Assembly (NCBI GenBank): GCA_022493055.1
Contig: CP092781.1
Coordinates: forward strand, 1,860,001-1,924,000
Direction: 5' to 3'
DNA: 64,000 nucleotides
From: Staphylococcus roterodami
GTDB taxonomy: Bacteria; Bacillota; Bacilli; Staphylococcales; Staphylococcaceae
The notes beneath the pieces are model-generated. The model worked only from the letters and a program-made list of their open reading frames with translations. It had not been told where the DNA came from and did not search any database. The position numbers were made by a program, and so were the translations under genes. Of this stretch, positions 7,827 to 16,020 are shown in pieces; position 1 is the first letter of the stretch; every line of letters begins with the position of its first letter.

Positions 7827-8864
7827 TTATCTTTGTGTATAATTATGAACAAATTCGCTTACTTTACGTAATGTTTCAGGTTGTACTTCTGGAAATACGC
7901 CATGACCTAAGTTGAAAATATGTTTTCCATGTTCCATACCTTGATCTAAAATTGGCTTCAACCTTTCTTCTATGACATCCCAAGGAGCTAATAAAATGGA
8001 TGGATCAAGATTTCCTTGTAATGTTTTAGTTACACCTAATTGTTGCGCTTGGTTTATTGAAGTTCTCCAATCTAATCCTAATACATCAATTGGTAAATCA
8101 TTCCATTCATTAATTAAATGACTTGCTCCTACACCAAATAAAATGACTGGCACATCATGCTTTTCTTTAACTTCATTTATTAATCGCATCATGTGTGGTT
8201 TAATATAATGTCTATAATCTTCGACATTTAAAGCCCCTACCCATGAATCGAAAATTTGAATTAATTCGGCACCCGCTTCAACTTGAGCAGTCACATACTT
8301 AACTGATACATCGACTAAGTGATTCATTAATGCAAACCAAGTTGCTTCATCTCTATACATCATTGCCTTTGTGAAATTATAATTTTTCGAAGGTCCACCT
8401 TCTATCATATATGATGCTAATGTGAATGGTGCACCAGTAAAACCAATTAAAGGTACATTTAACTTTTCTTCTGTTAAAAGTTTAATTGTATCAAGTACAT
8501 AAGGTACATCTCGTTCGGGGTCTATTTGAGAAAGTTTCTCAACATCTTGAATTGTTTTAATTGGATTGTGTATTACAGGTCCAATACCAGATTTAATGTC
8601 AACATCTACACCAATTGGCTTTAATGGCGTCATAATATCTTTGTATAAAATTGCTGCATCTGTATGATAATTATCAACTGGTAAATGTGTTACATAAGCG
8701 CACAACTCCGGCTGATGCGTAATTTCAAATAGTGAATATTTTTCTTTCAATTTACGATATTCTGGTTGCGATCGGCCAGCTTGTCGCATAAACCAAACAG
8801 GTGTATGTGTTGTTTCTTCACCTTTGATCATTTTTAAAATTGTATTGTTTTTATTATGCACCAT
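7827..8864 (-). CDS. hemE: Uroporphyrinogen decarboxylase
   Basis: A 345-aa TIM-barrel enzyme that removes four carboxyl groups from uroporphyrinogen III to give coproporphyrinogen III. The first signature [15 protein letters not shown] (about residues 22-36) binds substrate, and the second signature [13 protein letters not shown] occurs near residue 142. ATG start with AAAGGAGGCC about 5 bases upstream (GGAGGCC on the coding strand reads AGGAGGCCTTT). First gene of the haem cluster. The 260-bp gap to divergent traP contains a perfect 11-bp inverted repeat (8934-8961) that could be an operator. Confidence 0.95.
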   Translation of the reverse strand: MVHNKNNTILKMIKGEETTHTPVWFMRQAGRSQPEYRKLKEKYSLFEITHQPELCAYVTHLPVDNYHTDAAILYKDIMTPLKPIGVDVDIKSGIGPVIHNPIKTIQDVEKLSQIDPERDVPYVLDTIKLLTEEKLNVPLIGFTGAPFTLASYMIEGGPSKNYNFTKAMMYRDEATWFALMNHLVDVSVKYVTAQVEAGAELIQIFDSWVGALNVEDYRHYIKPHMMRLINEVKEKHDVPVILFGVGASHLINEWNDLPIDVLGLDWRTSINQAQQLGVTKTLQGNLDPSILLAPWDVIEERLKPILDQGMEHGKHIFNLGHGVFPEVQPETLRKVSEFVHNYTQR

Positions 8865-8933
8865 AAAGGCCTCCTAAATTAAAATCATTCTTATCTATAT
8901 TATCATATCGCTCATTCGTTCGTATTTTCAATA

Positions 8934-8961
8934 ATTAAATGTCATAAAACTGACATTTAAT
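8934..8961. repeat. Perfect 11-bp inverted repeat between hemE and traP
   Basis: ATTAAATGTCA, six-base spacer TAAAAC, then TGACATTTAAT. It sits in the divergent promoter region about 70 bp from hemE and lacks a T-tract, so an operator is more likely than a terminator. Confidence 0.6.
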
Positions 8962-9126
8962 CATAGAACTATTTATTGTAAATTTAAATTCTAAAGTCCA
9001 TTATTTTGTATCATTACTTCTAAATATCTCGCATGATTCATTATAGTAATTTTAATCAATTATTAATAGTGGTAATGACTAGTTTATCATCGTATAATAA
9101 ATAAAAACATAAGGGGGACCTTTCAT

Positions 9127-9630
9127 ATGAAGAAACTATATACATCTTATGGCACTTATGGATTTTTAAATCAAATAAAAATCAATAACCCGACCCATCA
9201 ACTATTCCAATTTTCAGCATCAGATACTTCAGTTATTTTTGAAGAAACTGATGGTGAGACTGTTTTAAAATCACCTACAAAATATGATGTTATCAAAGAA
9301 ATTGGTGAATTTAGTGAACATCATTTCTATTGTGCAATCTTCATTCCATCAACAGAAGATCATGCATATCAACTTGAAAAGAAATTGATTAGTGTAGACG
9401 ATAATTTCAGAAACTTTGGTGGCTTTAAAAGCTATCGTTTGTTAAGACCCGCTAAAGGTACTACATACAAAATTTATTTTGGATTCGCTGATCGACATGC
9501 ATATGAAGACTTCAAGCAATCTGATGCCTTTAACGACCATTTTTCAAAAGAAGCGTTGAGTCATTACTTTGGTTCAAGTGGTCAACATTCAAGTTATTTC
9601 GAAAGATATTTATACCCGATTAAAGAATAA
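9127..9630 (+). CDS. traP: TRAP / HmoB-like ABM-domain protein
   Basis: A 167-aa protein first described as the target of RNAIII-activating protein. It belongs to the antibiotic-biosynthesis-monooxygenase (ABM) fold family together with HmoB-type haem-degrading enzymes, although a role in agr signalling has been disputed. The C-terminal half (about residues 65-160: HHFYCAIFIPSTEDHAYQLEKK..., FKSYRLLRPA, YLYPIKE) carries the ferredoxin-like ABM domain; the N-terminal half is a second, degenerate lobe. The start ATG is preceded by AAGGGGGACC. It is divergent from hemE, which fits a haem or redox role. It ends in a long hairpin shared with convergent ecsB. Confidence 0.9.
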   Translation: MKKLYTSYGTYGFLNQIKINNPTHQLFQFSASDTSVIFEETDGETVLKSPTKYDVIKEIGEFSEHHFYCAIFIPSTEDHAYQLEKKLISVDDNFRNFGGFKSYRLLRPAKGTTYKIYFGFADRHAYEDFKQSDAFNDHFSKEALSHYFGSSGQHSSYFERYLYPIKE

Positions 9631-9640
9631 TTTTTTAAAG

Positions 9641-9757
9641 AAAACTTCCATTGGTTATGCTGTTCGCGTACAGATGCTAACGTAATACGAACGCCGTATA
9701 ATTGGCACTCATCATTACAAGCATCTATACAACATACATTCCAATGGAAGTTTTTTA
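9641..9757 (+). terminator. Long-looped bidirectional terminator between traP and ecsB
   Basis: Perfect 14-bp arms (AAAACTTCCATTGG at 9641-9654, its complement at 9741-9754) enclose 86 bases with internal GTTCG/CGAAC pairing. Plus-strand T6 follows immediately and overlaps the ecsB stop codon at 9755-9757. The loop is far longer than in an ordinary terminator. Confidence 0.7.
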
Positions 9758-10978
9758 ATCTCTTAATAATGTCTCTTGATATTTTAACTTTTTAATAATA
9801 CTTCGGATTGTTAGTAAACCAACTATATAGAAAATAACAACAACATAAAATAACATCATATGTTTAATGATAGATGTCACAGCAAACACAGTACAAACAA
9901 CAAACATCAATCTATATAAAAACTGCTCATACCCTTTGATTACCTTTTCTTCAGGCACCGGCCATACTTGTGGCCATAAACCATATGCTTGTTGTGAATA
10001 AAACTGTGCCATTTGTAGCAATATAATATACACAAAAAGACTTCCTATAACCGCTGTCACTAATGGATATGATAACCAAACCATTAATAGAACAGCGATA
10101 ATTATTAATCTAAAGATAATATTAAATGCATCTCTTCCTCTAATAAAACTGCGTATAAATAAAAATAAATACATTGAATTCGAGTTGAATTTGTGACCTT
10201 TTGGAACTGGTAATAGTATATCCAAATAGCTCCGTCTAACTGCTGATTCTTTTAAGTGTTTCACATCCGTAAACATATTTACAAATTTGTAGTAGTTCAT
10301 ATGATGACGATGTTCGATTGCAATCATTTTCTCCCACGGATATAAAAAGCCAGGTTTATTCCTTTTGACTAATAATTCAATTAAGAGCGGTAAAACAATT
10401 AATAAACTTGCCACATACCACTTCATTCCTAGTATCAAATAATAAGTGACTCCGAAAATAAAAAATGATATGAGGTTCACTTGCCATGTTTTTAAACCTG
10501 ATTGATACCACTGCCATCTTAAACGTAATCCAACATATGGAAATATCAATGCACTGATTGCAAAACATATATAAAATGCCACACTATGTTGATTAATATT
10601 ATAAAATAGTGGGAACAATACGACGATGATAATGATTTGGATTAAAATTCTCGCAAAATAACTATATAAAATCGCATGGTTCATAAACTGGGACATATGC
10701 TTTTCAAATGGCAATAAAAATATTTTGTCCGCTTCTTTTAAGAGTGGTCGCATCGGGAAAATTGATACTAATGCAACAATGACTGAGGCAATCAATGCAA
10801 AATCAATATTTGTTGGAATGTGTTTCAACCATTCTCCGTATCCAAATATAAATGCACCTAGCAAAATAAGTAAAAAGACCATGAAATGACCATTAAATAT
10901 GAACTTATTATAATAGTTTTTCTCTTTGCGAAGGGCATGTAACCTTTTATTAAATAATGTGGTCGCTTGATTACGCAT
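9755..10978 (-). CDS. ecsB: ABC transporter permease EcsB
   Basis: A 407-aa polytopic membrane protein, partner of the EcsA ATPase. Several hydrophobic segments are visible (for example around residues 30-50, 60-80, 105-130, 135-155, 170-205, 285-330 and 365-395). In Bacillus and staphylococci EcsAB affects protein secretion, regulated intramembrane proteolysis and peptide pheromone export; the true substrate is not agreed. The ATG at 10978 is preferred over an in-frame GTG at 10990 because GGTGGAG lies six bases before it. It overlaps the ecsA 3' end by 8 bp, indicating translational coupling. No ecsC follows; traP is convergent. Confidence 0.92.
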   Translation of the reverse strand: MRNQATTLFNKRLHALRKEKNYYNKFIFNGHFMVFLLILLGAFIFGYGEWLKHIPTNIDFALIASVIVALVSIFPMRPLLKEADKIFLLPFEKHMSQFMNHAILYSYFARILIQIIIIVVLFPLFYNINQHSVAFYICFAISALIFPYVGLRLRWQWYQSGLKTWQVNLISFFIFGVTYYLILGMKWYVASLLIVLPLLIELLVKRNKPGFLYPWEKMIAIEHRHHMNYYKFVNMFTDVKHLKESAVRRSYLDILLPVPKGHKFNSNSMYLFLFIRSFIRGRDAFNIIFRLIIIAVLLMVWLSYPLVTAVIGSLFVYIILLQMAQFYSQQAYGLWPQVWPVPEEKVIKGYEQFLYRLMFVVCTVFAVTSIIKHMMLFYVVVIFYIVGLLTIRSIIKKLKYQETLLRD

Positions 10979-11711
10979 GTATATCTCCACCTTGCGTCAC
11001 ATGAATATAAATATCATCAAGCGTTTGATTATGTAAGCCCGTTTGTTGTCTCAATGCTTCTAAATCGCCAAACGCCACTACTTTACCTTCATCTAAAATA
11101 ATAAAGCGATCGCAATAACGTTCTGCAGTTGCTAAAATATGCGTACTCATTAAAACGGTTCTGCCTTCGTTTTTCTTTTCAACCATTAAATCTAACATCG
11201 ATTGAATTCCTAAAGGATCTAATCCTAAAAATGGTTCATCTATAATATATAGTTCAGGATTAACAATAAACGCACAAATGATCATAACTTTTTGCTTCAT
11301 ACCTTTAGAAAAATGACTTGGAAATACTTTTAATTCATTTTCTAAACGGAATGTCTTTAATAATGGCATTGCACGCTTCATTGCTTCATCGCGATCAATA
11401 TCATATGCCATTGCAGTCATCTCTATATGTTCTTCTAACGTAAGCTCTTCATAAATCACCGGAGACTCTGGAATATAAGATAACTTTCTACGATACGTTT
11501 CAATGTCATCATTAATATTTATATCTGAAATTGATAGAGATCCTTCCATAGGTGTCAATAATCCTAGCATATGTTTAATTGTTGTACTTTTACCTGCACC
11601 GTTAAGTCCAATAAGACCAACAATTTCGCCTTTGTTTAATTCAAAATTTATATCTTTAATTACAGGGCGTTTTCCATATCCACCTGTAAGATGTTCTACT
11701 TTAACTGTCAT
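10971..11711 (-). CDS. ecsA: ABC transporter ATP-binding protein EcsA
   Basis: A 246-aa ABC ATPase. Walker A GLNGAGKST (about residues 33-41), the signature region FSKGMKQKV (atypical F-S-K-G-M instead of LSGGQ, normal for EcsA-type and drug-export ATPases), Walker B LYIIDEPFLGLD and the switch histidine STH are present. The ATG at 11711 is preceded by GGAGGTGCCTT; an upstream alternative at 11741 lacks a site. Downstream ecsB overlaps by 8 bp. It is divergent from hit, the same neighbourhood as in Bacillus. Confidence 0.95.
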   Translation of the reverse strand: MTVKVEHLTGGYGKRPVIKDINFELNKGEIVGLIGLNGAGKSTTIKHMLGLLTPMEGSLSISDININDDIETYRRKLSYIPESPVIYEELTLEEHIEMTAMAYDIDRDEAMKRAMPLLKTFRLENELKVFPSHFSKGMKQKVMIICAFIVNPELYIIDEPFLGLDPLGIQSMLDLMVEKKNEGRTVLMSTHILATAERYCDRFIILDEGKVVAFGDLEALRQQTGLHNQTLDDIYIHVTQGGDIHA

Positions 11712-11844
11712 AAGGCACCTCCATGACTTATATTGTACCAAAAATTATAAAATGCTCATATTAAATAGACATGTACTAATATCGAATTTTTAGCGACAAT
11801 GTTATAATAAATGATAATACGAGTTCAAAAGGAGTGTAGTCATC

Positions 11845-12267
11845 ATGTCAGAAACAATTTTCGGCAAAATTTTAACTGGAGAAATTCCAAGCTTTAAAGT
11901 ATATGAAGACGATTATGTCTATGCCTTTTTAGATATTTCACAAGTCACTAAAGGACATACGTTATTAATTCCTAAAAAAGCTTCTGCAAACATTTTCGAA
12001 ACTGATGAAGAAACAATGAAACATATTGGAGCAGCTTTACCCAAAGTAGCAAACGCTATTAAGCGTGCTTTTAATCCTGATGGCTTAAATATCATTCAAA
12101 ACAATGGTGAATTTGCTGATCAATCTGTATTTCACATTCATTTTCACTTAATTCCTAGATATGAAAATGATATCGATGGTTTTGGTTACAAATGGGAAAC
12201 ACACGAAGACATTTTAGATAATGAAGCGAAGCAACAAATTGCTGAAAAAATTCAAGCACAATTTTAA
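11845..12267 (+). CDS. hit: HIT family nucleotide-binding hydrolase (HinT-like)
   Basis: A 140-aa histidine-triad protein that probably hydrolyses nucleoside phosphoramidates or related nucleotides; the physiological substrate is unknown. The triad FHIHFHLIP (His97, His99, His101) is complete, and the N-terminal IFGKILTGEIPSFKVYED is the family hallmark. ATG start with AAAGGAGTG upstream. It is divergent from ecsAB, and the next gene lies 134 bp downstream on the same strand. Confidence 0.95.
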   Translation: MSETIFGKILTGEIPSFKVYEDDYVYAFLDISQVTKGHTLLIPKKASANIFETDEETMKHIGAALPKVANAIKRAFNPDGLNIIQNNGEFADQSVFHIHFHLIPRYENDIDGFGYKWETHEDILDNEAKQQIAEKIQAQF

Positions 12268-12401
12268 ATATATGCTTAACCAATGATTGAACGGGTATAT
12301 TACAATTAATATTAAAACGTTTGTGTTTGACTAAATGTCAAAAATGTTGGCACATATTAAGTTTATTAATATCACAGATGATAAAAGTGAGGAGAATATA
12401 A

Positions 12402-12767
12402 ATGAAAGCATCACGCATTCTATTCGGTATCGGCGTTGGCGTAGCAGCTGGTTTTGTAGTTGCACTGCAAGGTAGAGATGACAAAAGTGTGAAAAATAAT
12501 ACAATTGATCGCACTGCCCCTACTGGTTCAAAATCTGAACTTCAACGTGAATTCGAAACAATTAAACAAAGTTTCAATGACATTTTAAATTACGGTGTTC
12601 AAATTAAAAATGAAGGCGAAGAATTTGGTAGTTCTATCGGTGGCGAAATTAAGTCATTACTTGGAAACTTTAAATCTGATATCAATCCTAATATTGAACG
12701 TTTACAATCACATATTGAAAACTTACAAAACCGTGGTGAAGATATCGGAAATGAATTATCTAAATAA
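12402..12767 (+). CDS. YtxH domain-containing small membrane-anchored protein (YhaH-like)
   Basis: A 121-aa protein with an N-terminal glycine-rich hydrophobic helix (ILFGIGVGVAAGFVVAL, about residues 7-23) followed by a long charged, probably coiled-coil tail (ELQREFETIKQSF..., ENLQNRGEDIG). This is the YtxH/YhaH layout; no enzymatic function is known. GTGAGGAG precedes the ATG. Synteny with Bacillus ecs-hit-yhaH-prsA supports orthology to yhaH. A strong terminator follows at 12851. Confidence 0.85.
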   Translation: MKASRILFGIGVGVAAGFVVALQGRDDKSVKNNTIDRTAPTGSKSELQREFETIKQSFNDILNYGVQIKNEGEEFGSSIGGEIKSLLGNFKSDINPNIERLQSHIENLQNRGEDIGNELSK

Positions 12768-12850
12768 AACTAGCATGTCTTAAGTCATTACAAACATTTA
12801 TTAACAATGATTCAGTTATTGAGAGAATATAAACTGCATTAATTTTAAAC

Positions 12851-12896
12851 GAGACGACATTAGAAATAATTACATTTCTGGTCGTCTCATTTTTTA
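12851..12896 (+). terminator. Terminator after the YtxH gene
   Basis: GAGACGAC...GAAAT pairs with ATTTC...GTCGTCTC and is followed by ATTTTTT. Confidence 0.85.
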
Positions 12897-13185
12897 TGAA
12901 GTAAAATCCTCGAATAAAATGATTTTGAATTACTGATTTTATTAACCGTCACATTTATGTCGCTCCCCTTTTCAAAATAATAAAAATGAGTAATTTAATT
13001 TAAGTCCATTGATTATTTTGTTGTTTTCATATGTTCAACTTCAAATACTTAATTTATTGTTCTCAAAATGGTTAATTTAAAAATGTCACGCATGATATAA
13101 AACAAACATAATATGTTACTATTGAATTACTTAACCTGAGTTAGTTATAATCTAACTTATATTGAAAAGAGATGAGGCGTCAGAC

Positions 13186-13743
13186 ATGTTTTTATGTAAG
13201 AGACAAATTGATATTAATGCAAGATTTGGGTTGCCTAGAATCGCCTTTATGAGTGCCGTAGCAACCATTATAATGTTTTTAATAAGCTATGAAATAATGT
13301 ACTTCTTATCGAATACGCCATTATCAGATAGACATTTTCTCATCTTTTTATTTTTAGTATTTTTGACCTATCCATTACATAAAAGTATTCATTTATTATT
13401 TTTCTTACCTTATCGTAAATCATTTAAAGTGCACAAATTGACTAAAAGAAAATGGCTTATTTTTTACAATACATATGTCAATCAGCCTGTACACAAATTT
13501 TATTTTTGCATTAACTTAATTTTACCTTTGATTATTTTATCTGGTATATTCATCATGCTAACAGTTGCTTTTCCACAATATGGACATTATTTTATGTTTT
13601 TATTGGCTTTAAATTTCGGTATTTCTGTTACTGATTTATTATATTTAAAAATAATTATATTTTCTAATTATGGACAATATATAGAAGAACATAGTACAGG
13701 TATTAATATTTTGAAAAAAATTAAAAATCCATATCATTTATAA
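13186..13743 (+). CDS. DUF3267-like membrane protein
   Basis: A 185-aa integral membrane protein with four or five hydrophobic segments (about residues 20-45, 55-75, 110-130, 135-160). A short LHKSIHLLFF segment (His-x3-His, about residues 68-77) sits where DUF3267 members carry a zincin-like HExxH motif, but here the glutamate is lysine, so protease activity is doubtful. The ATG at 13186 is chosen because GATGAGGCG precedes it; a TTG at 13162 has no ribosome binding site. Located between yhaH and prsA, as in related Bacillales. Function unknown. Confidence 0.65.
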   Translation: MFLCKRQIDINARFGLPRIAFMSAVATIIMFLISYEIMYFLSNTPLSDRHFLIFLFLVFLTYPLHKSIHLLFFLPYRKSFKVHKLTKRKWLIFYNTYVNQPVHKFYFCINLILPLIILSGIFIMLTVAFPQYGHYFMFLLALNFGISVTDLLYLKIIIFSNYGQYIEEHSTGINILKKIKNPYHL

Positions 13744-13757
13744 CAAAATAATTATAG

Positions 13758-13830
13758 CAAGGTGATATTATTTGTTTTTTAGCTATGTAATAGCTTACAA
13801 TCAAATGTATATAGACCTTGTTTTTTATTT
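13758..13830 (+). terminator. Probable terminator before prsA
   Basis: CAAGGT pairs with ACCTTG over an AT-rich stem containing AGCTA/TAGCT, followed by TTTTTTATTT. Confidence 0.5.
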
Positions 13831-13945
13831 AACCAATTTTTACCCCTAAACCTAATGCTATAGTCTGATGCCATATGTTATTGGTTGGTGCTACTATAGA
13901 ATTATGTTATATTCACGATGATTAACTTACAAAGGAGTTTCAACT

Positions 13946-14908
13946 ATGAAGATGATAAACAAATTAATCGTTCCAGTTACAGCAAGTGCTTTATTACTTG
14001 GTGCTTGTGGTTCTAGTGCAACGGATTCAAAAGAAAATACATTAATTTCTTCAAAAGCTGGAAATGTAACAGTTGCAGATACTATGAAAAAAATCGGTAA
14101 TGATCAAATCGCAAATGCATCATTTACTGAAATGTTAAATAAAATTTTAGCTGACAAATATAAAAATAAAGTTAGCGATAAGAAGATAGATGAACAAATC
14201 GAAAAAACTCAAAAACAATATGGTGGCAAAGATAAGTTTGAAAAGGCCTTACAACAGCAAGGTTTAACAGTAGATAAATATAAAGATAACTTACGTACTG
14301 CTGCTTATCAAAAAGAGCTATTAAATGACAAAATAAAACTATCTGATTCTGATATAAAAGAAAATAGTATTAAAGCTTCACATATTTTAATCAAAGTTAA
14401 ATCTAAGAAAAGCGATAAAGAAGGTTTAGATGATAAAGAAGCTAAACAAAAAGCGGAAGAAATTCAAAAAGAAGTTTCTAAAGATCCAAGTAAATTTGGC
14501 GAAATCGCTAAAAAAGAATCAATGGATAAAGCTTCAGCCGAAAAAGATGGTTCATTAGGATATGTCCTAAAAGGTCAAACAGATGAGTCGTTTGAAAAAG
14601 CATTATTTAAACTTAAAGAAGGCGAAGTATCAGACGTAATTAAAACAAGTTACGGATATCATATTATTAAAGCAGATAAACCAACTGACTTTAATAGTGA
14701 AAAACAAAGTCTTAAAGAAAAACTAATCCAACAAAAGATTCAAAAGGATCCAAAATTACTTACAGACGCATATAAAGAATTATTGAAAGAATATGATGTT
14801 GACTTTAAAGACCGTGACATCAAGTCAGTTGTAGAAGATAAAATTTTAAATCCAGAAAAACTTAAACAAAATGGTTCACAAGGCGGACAATCCGGCATGA
14901 GCCAATAA
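13946..14908 (+). CDS. prsA: Foldase lipoprotein PrsA
   Basis: A 320-aa peptidyl-prolyl cis-trans isomerase anchored on the outer face of the membrane, assisting folding of secreted proteins; in staphylococci it contributes to beta-lactam and glycopeptide resistance. Lipobox LLLGAC with lipidated Cys21; a helical chaperone lobe; a parvulin domain beginning near [12 protein letters not shown] (about residue 144) and containing [10 protein letters not shown] and YGYHIIK; then a C-terminal helical lobe with a QGGQSG tail. AAAGGAG precedes the ATG. Several substitutions relative to the S. aureus protein I remember suggest a sister species. Monocistronic, with the terminator at 14917. Confidence 0.95.
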   Translation: MKMINKLIVPVTASALLLGACGSSATDSKENTLISSKAGNVTVADTMKKIGNDQIANASFTEMLNKILADKYKNKVSDKKIDEQIEKTQKQYGGKDKFEKALQQQGLTVDKYKDNLRTAAYQKELLNDKIKLSDSDIKENSIKASHILIKVKSKKSDKEGLDDKEAKQKAEEIQKEVSKDPSKFGEIAKKESMDKASAEKDGSLGYVLKGQTDESFEKALFKLKEGEVSDVIKTSYGYHIIKADKPTDFNSEKQSLKEKLIQQKIQKDPKLLTDAYKELLKEYDVDFKDRDIKSVVEDKILNPEKLKQNGSQGGQSGMSQ

Positions 14909-14916
14909 ATTAAAAA

Positions 14917-14956
14917 GAGCGACCGTGGTTAAATAACCTATGGTCGCTCATTTTTA
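14917..14956 (+). terminator. prsA terminator
   Basis: GAGCGACCGTGGTTA pairs with TAACCTATGGTCGCTC and is followed by ATTTTTATT; 8 bp after the prsA stop. Confidence 0.9.
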
Positions 14957-15078
14957 TTAAACTCCAAACAGGTGTGGTGTCTAATGGCCACTGCCCTTTT
15001 ATTTCACATTAAATCAATGTTCAATTGATTAGACAATCATCATTACTTTTCTCACCTATCTGAAATATTATATTATTT

Positions 15079-16020
15079 TTAATCAAGTGATTCCGGATTA
15101 TAGAATCGACGATTTTCAAGACCAAATATTTTATCTGTAAACTGACCTTTGTCAGTTTTTTTATAGGCCTTTTCAAACATATTCATTCTTGCATCAATGT
15201 TATCGATATAGCATAAAATTTCTGCTTCTTTTAAATATGGTAGTTTTGGTGAACCATATTCTAACTTACCATGATGAGATAAAATCATATGGCGTAATAA
15301 CATAATTTCTTCACCATCAATGTTGAGTTCACGTGCAGCTTCAACTACTTCATCGCTCGCAATTGAGATATGTCCTAATAAGTTGCCTTCTACTGTATAT
15401 GAAGTGGCAACAGGTCCACTCAATTCTCTAACTTTACCGATATCATGCAAAATAATACCACTATATAGCAAGCTCTTATTTAGCAATGGATAAATATCAC
15501 AAATTGATTTCGCAATACGCAACATTGTTAATACGTGAAAGCTTAAACCGCTTGCAAAGTTATGATGATGTGAACTTGCGGCTGGATATGTGTAAAATCG
15601 TTCTTGATATTTTTTCAATAAATGACGTGTGATACGTTGTAAATTAGCGTTTTCAATATCTAGCAAATAATGAGAAATCTCTTCTTGTATTTCTGCCGGT
15701 GATAAAGGGGCACCATCTACAAATTGTTCTGTTTTTAATTGATCTTCAGCTGTCGCTAGTCTGATTTGATTGACTTTCATCTGTTTATTTCCGCGATAGT
15801 TTATGATGTCACCTTTAACATGTACAATTTCTTCGGGCTTAATTGTTGCCATATCATTTTTTGTAGCCGTCCAAAATTTCGCTTCAATTTCACCACTTTT
15901 ATCTTGCAAATGTAATGTCATGTAATCTTTACCTTGTGCAGTTACACCTTGTGTAGCTTTATGCACTAAGAAAAAGTGATCAACTGAATCTCCGGGATTT
16001 AGATTCTCTATATTTCTCAT
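15079..16020 (-). CDS. yhaM: 3'-5' exoribonuclease YhaM (Cbf1)
   Basis: A 313-aa exonuclease that trims single-stranded RNA (and DNA) 3' ends. The N-terminal OB-fold (about residues 10-95: [21 protein letters not shown]..., [12 protein letters not shown]) binds nucleic acid. The HD domain (about 150-280) carries [13 protein letters not shown], the metal-binding pair HDIGK and the later HMILSHHG. The start ATG overlaps the yhaN stop (ATGA), with GGAAGGCGGG upstream, so yhaO-yhaN-yhaM are translationally coupled. Length normal. Confidence 0.93.
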   Translation of the reverse strand: MRNIENLNPGDSVDHFFLVHKATQGVTAQGKDYMTLHLQDKSGEIEAKFWTATKNDMATIKPEEIVHVKGDIINYRGNKQMKVNQIRLATAEDQLKTEQFVDGAPLSPAEIQEEISHYLLDIENANLQRITRHLLKKYQERFYTYPAASSHHHNFASGLSFHVLTMLRIAKSICDIYPLLNKSLLYSGIILHDIGKVRELSGPVATSYTVEGNLLGHISIASDEVVEAARELNIDGEEIMLLRHMILSHHGKLEYGSPKLPYLKEAEILCYIDNIDARMNMFEKAYKKTDKGQFTDKIFGLENRRFYNPESLD

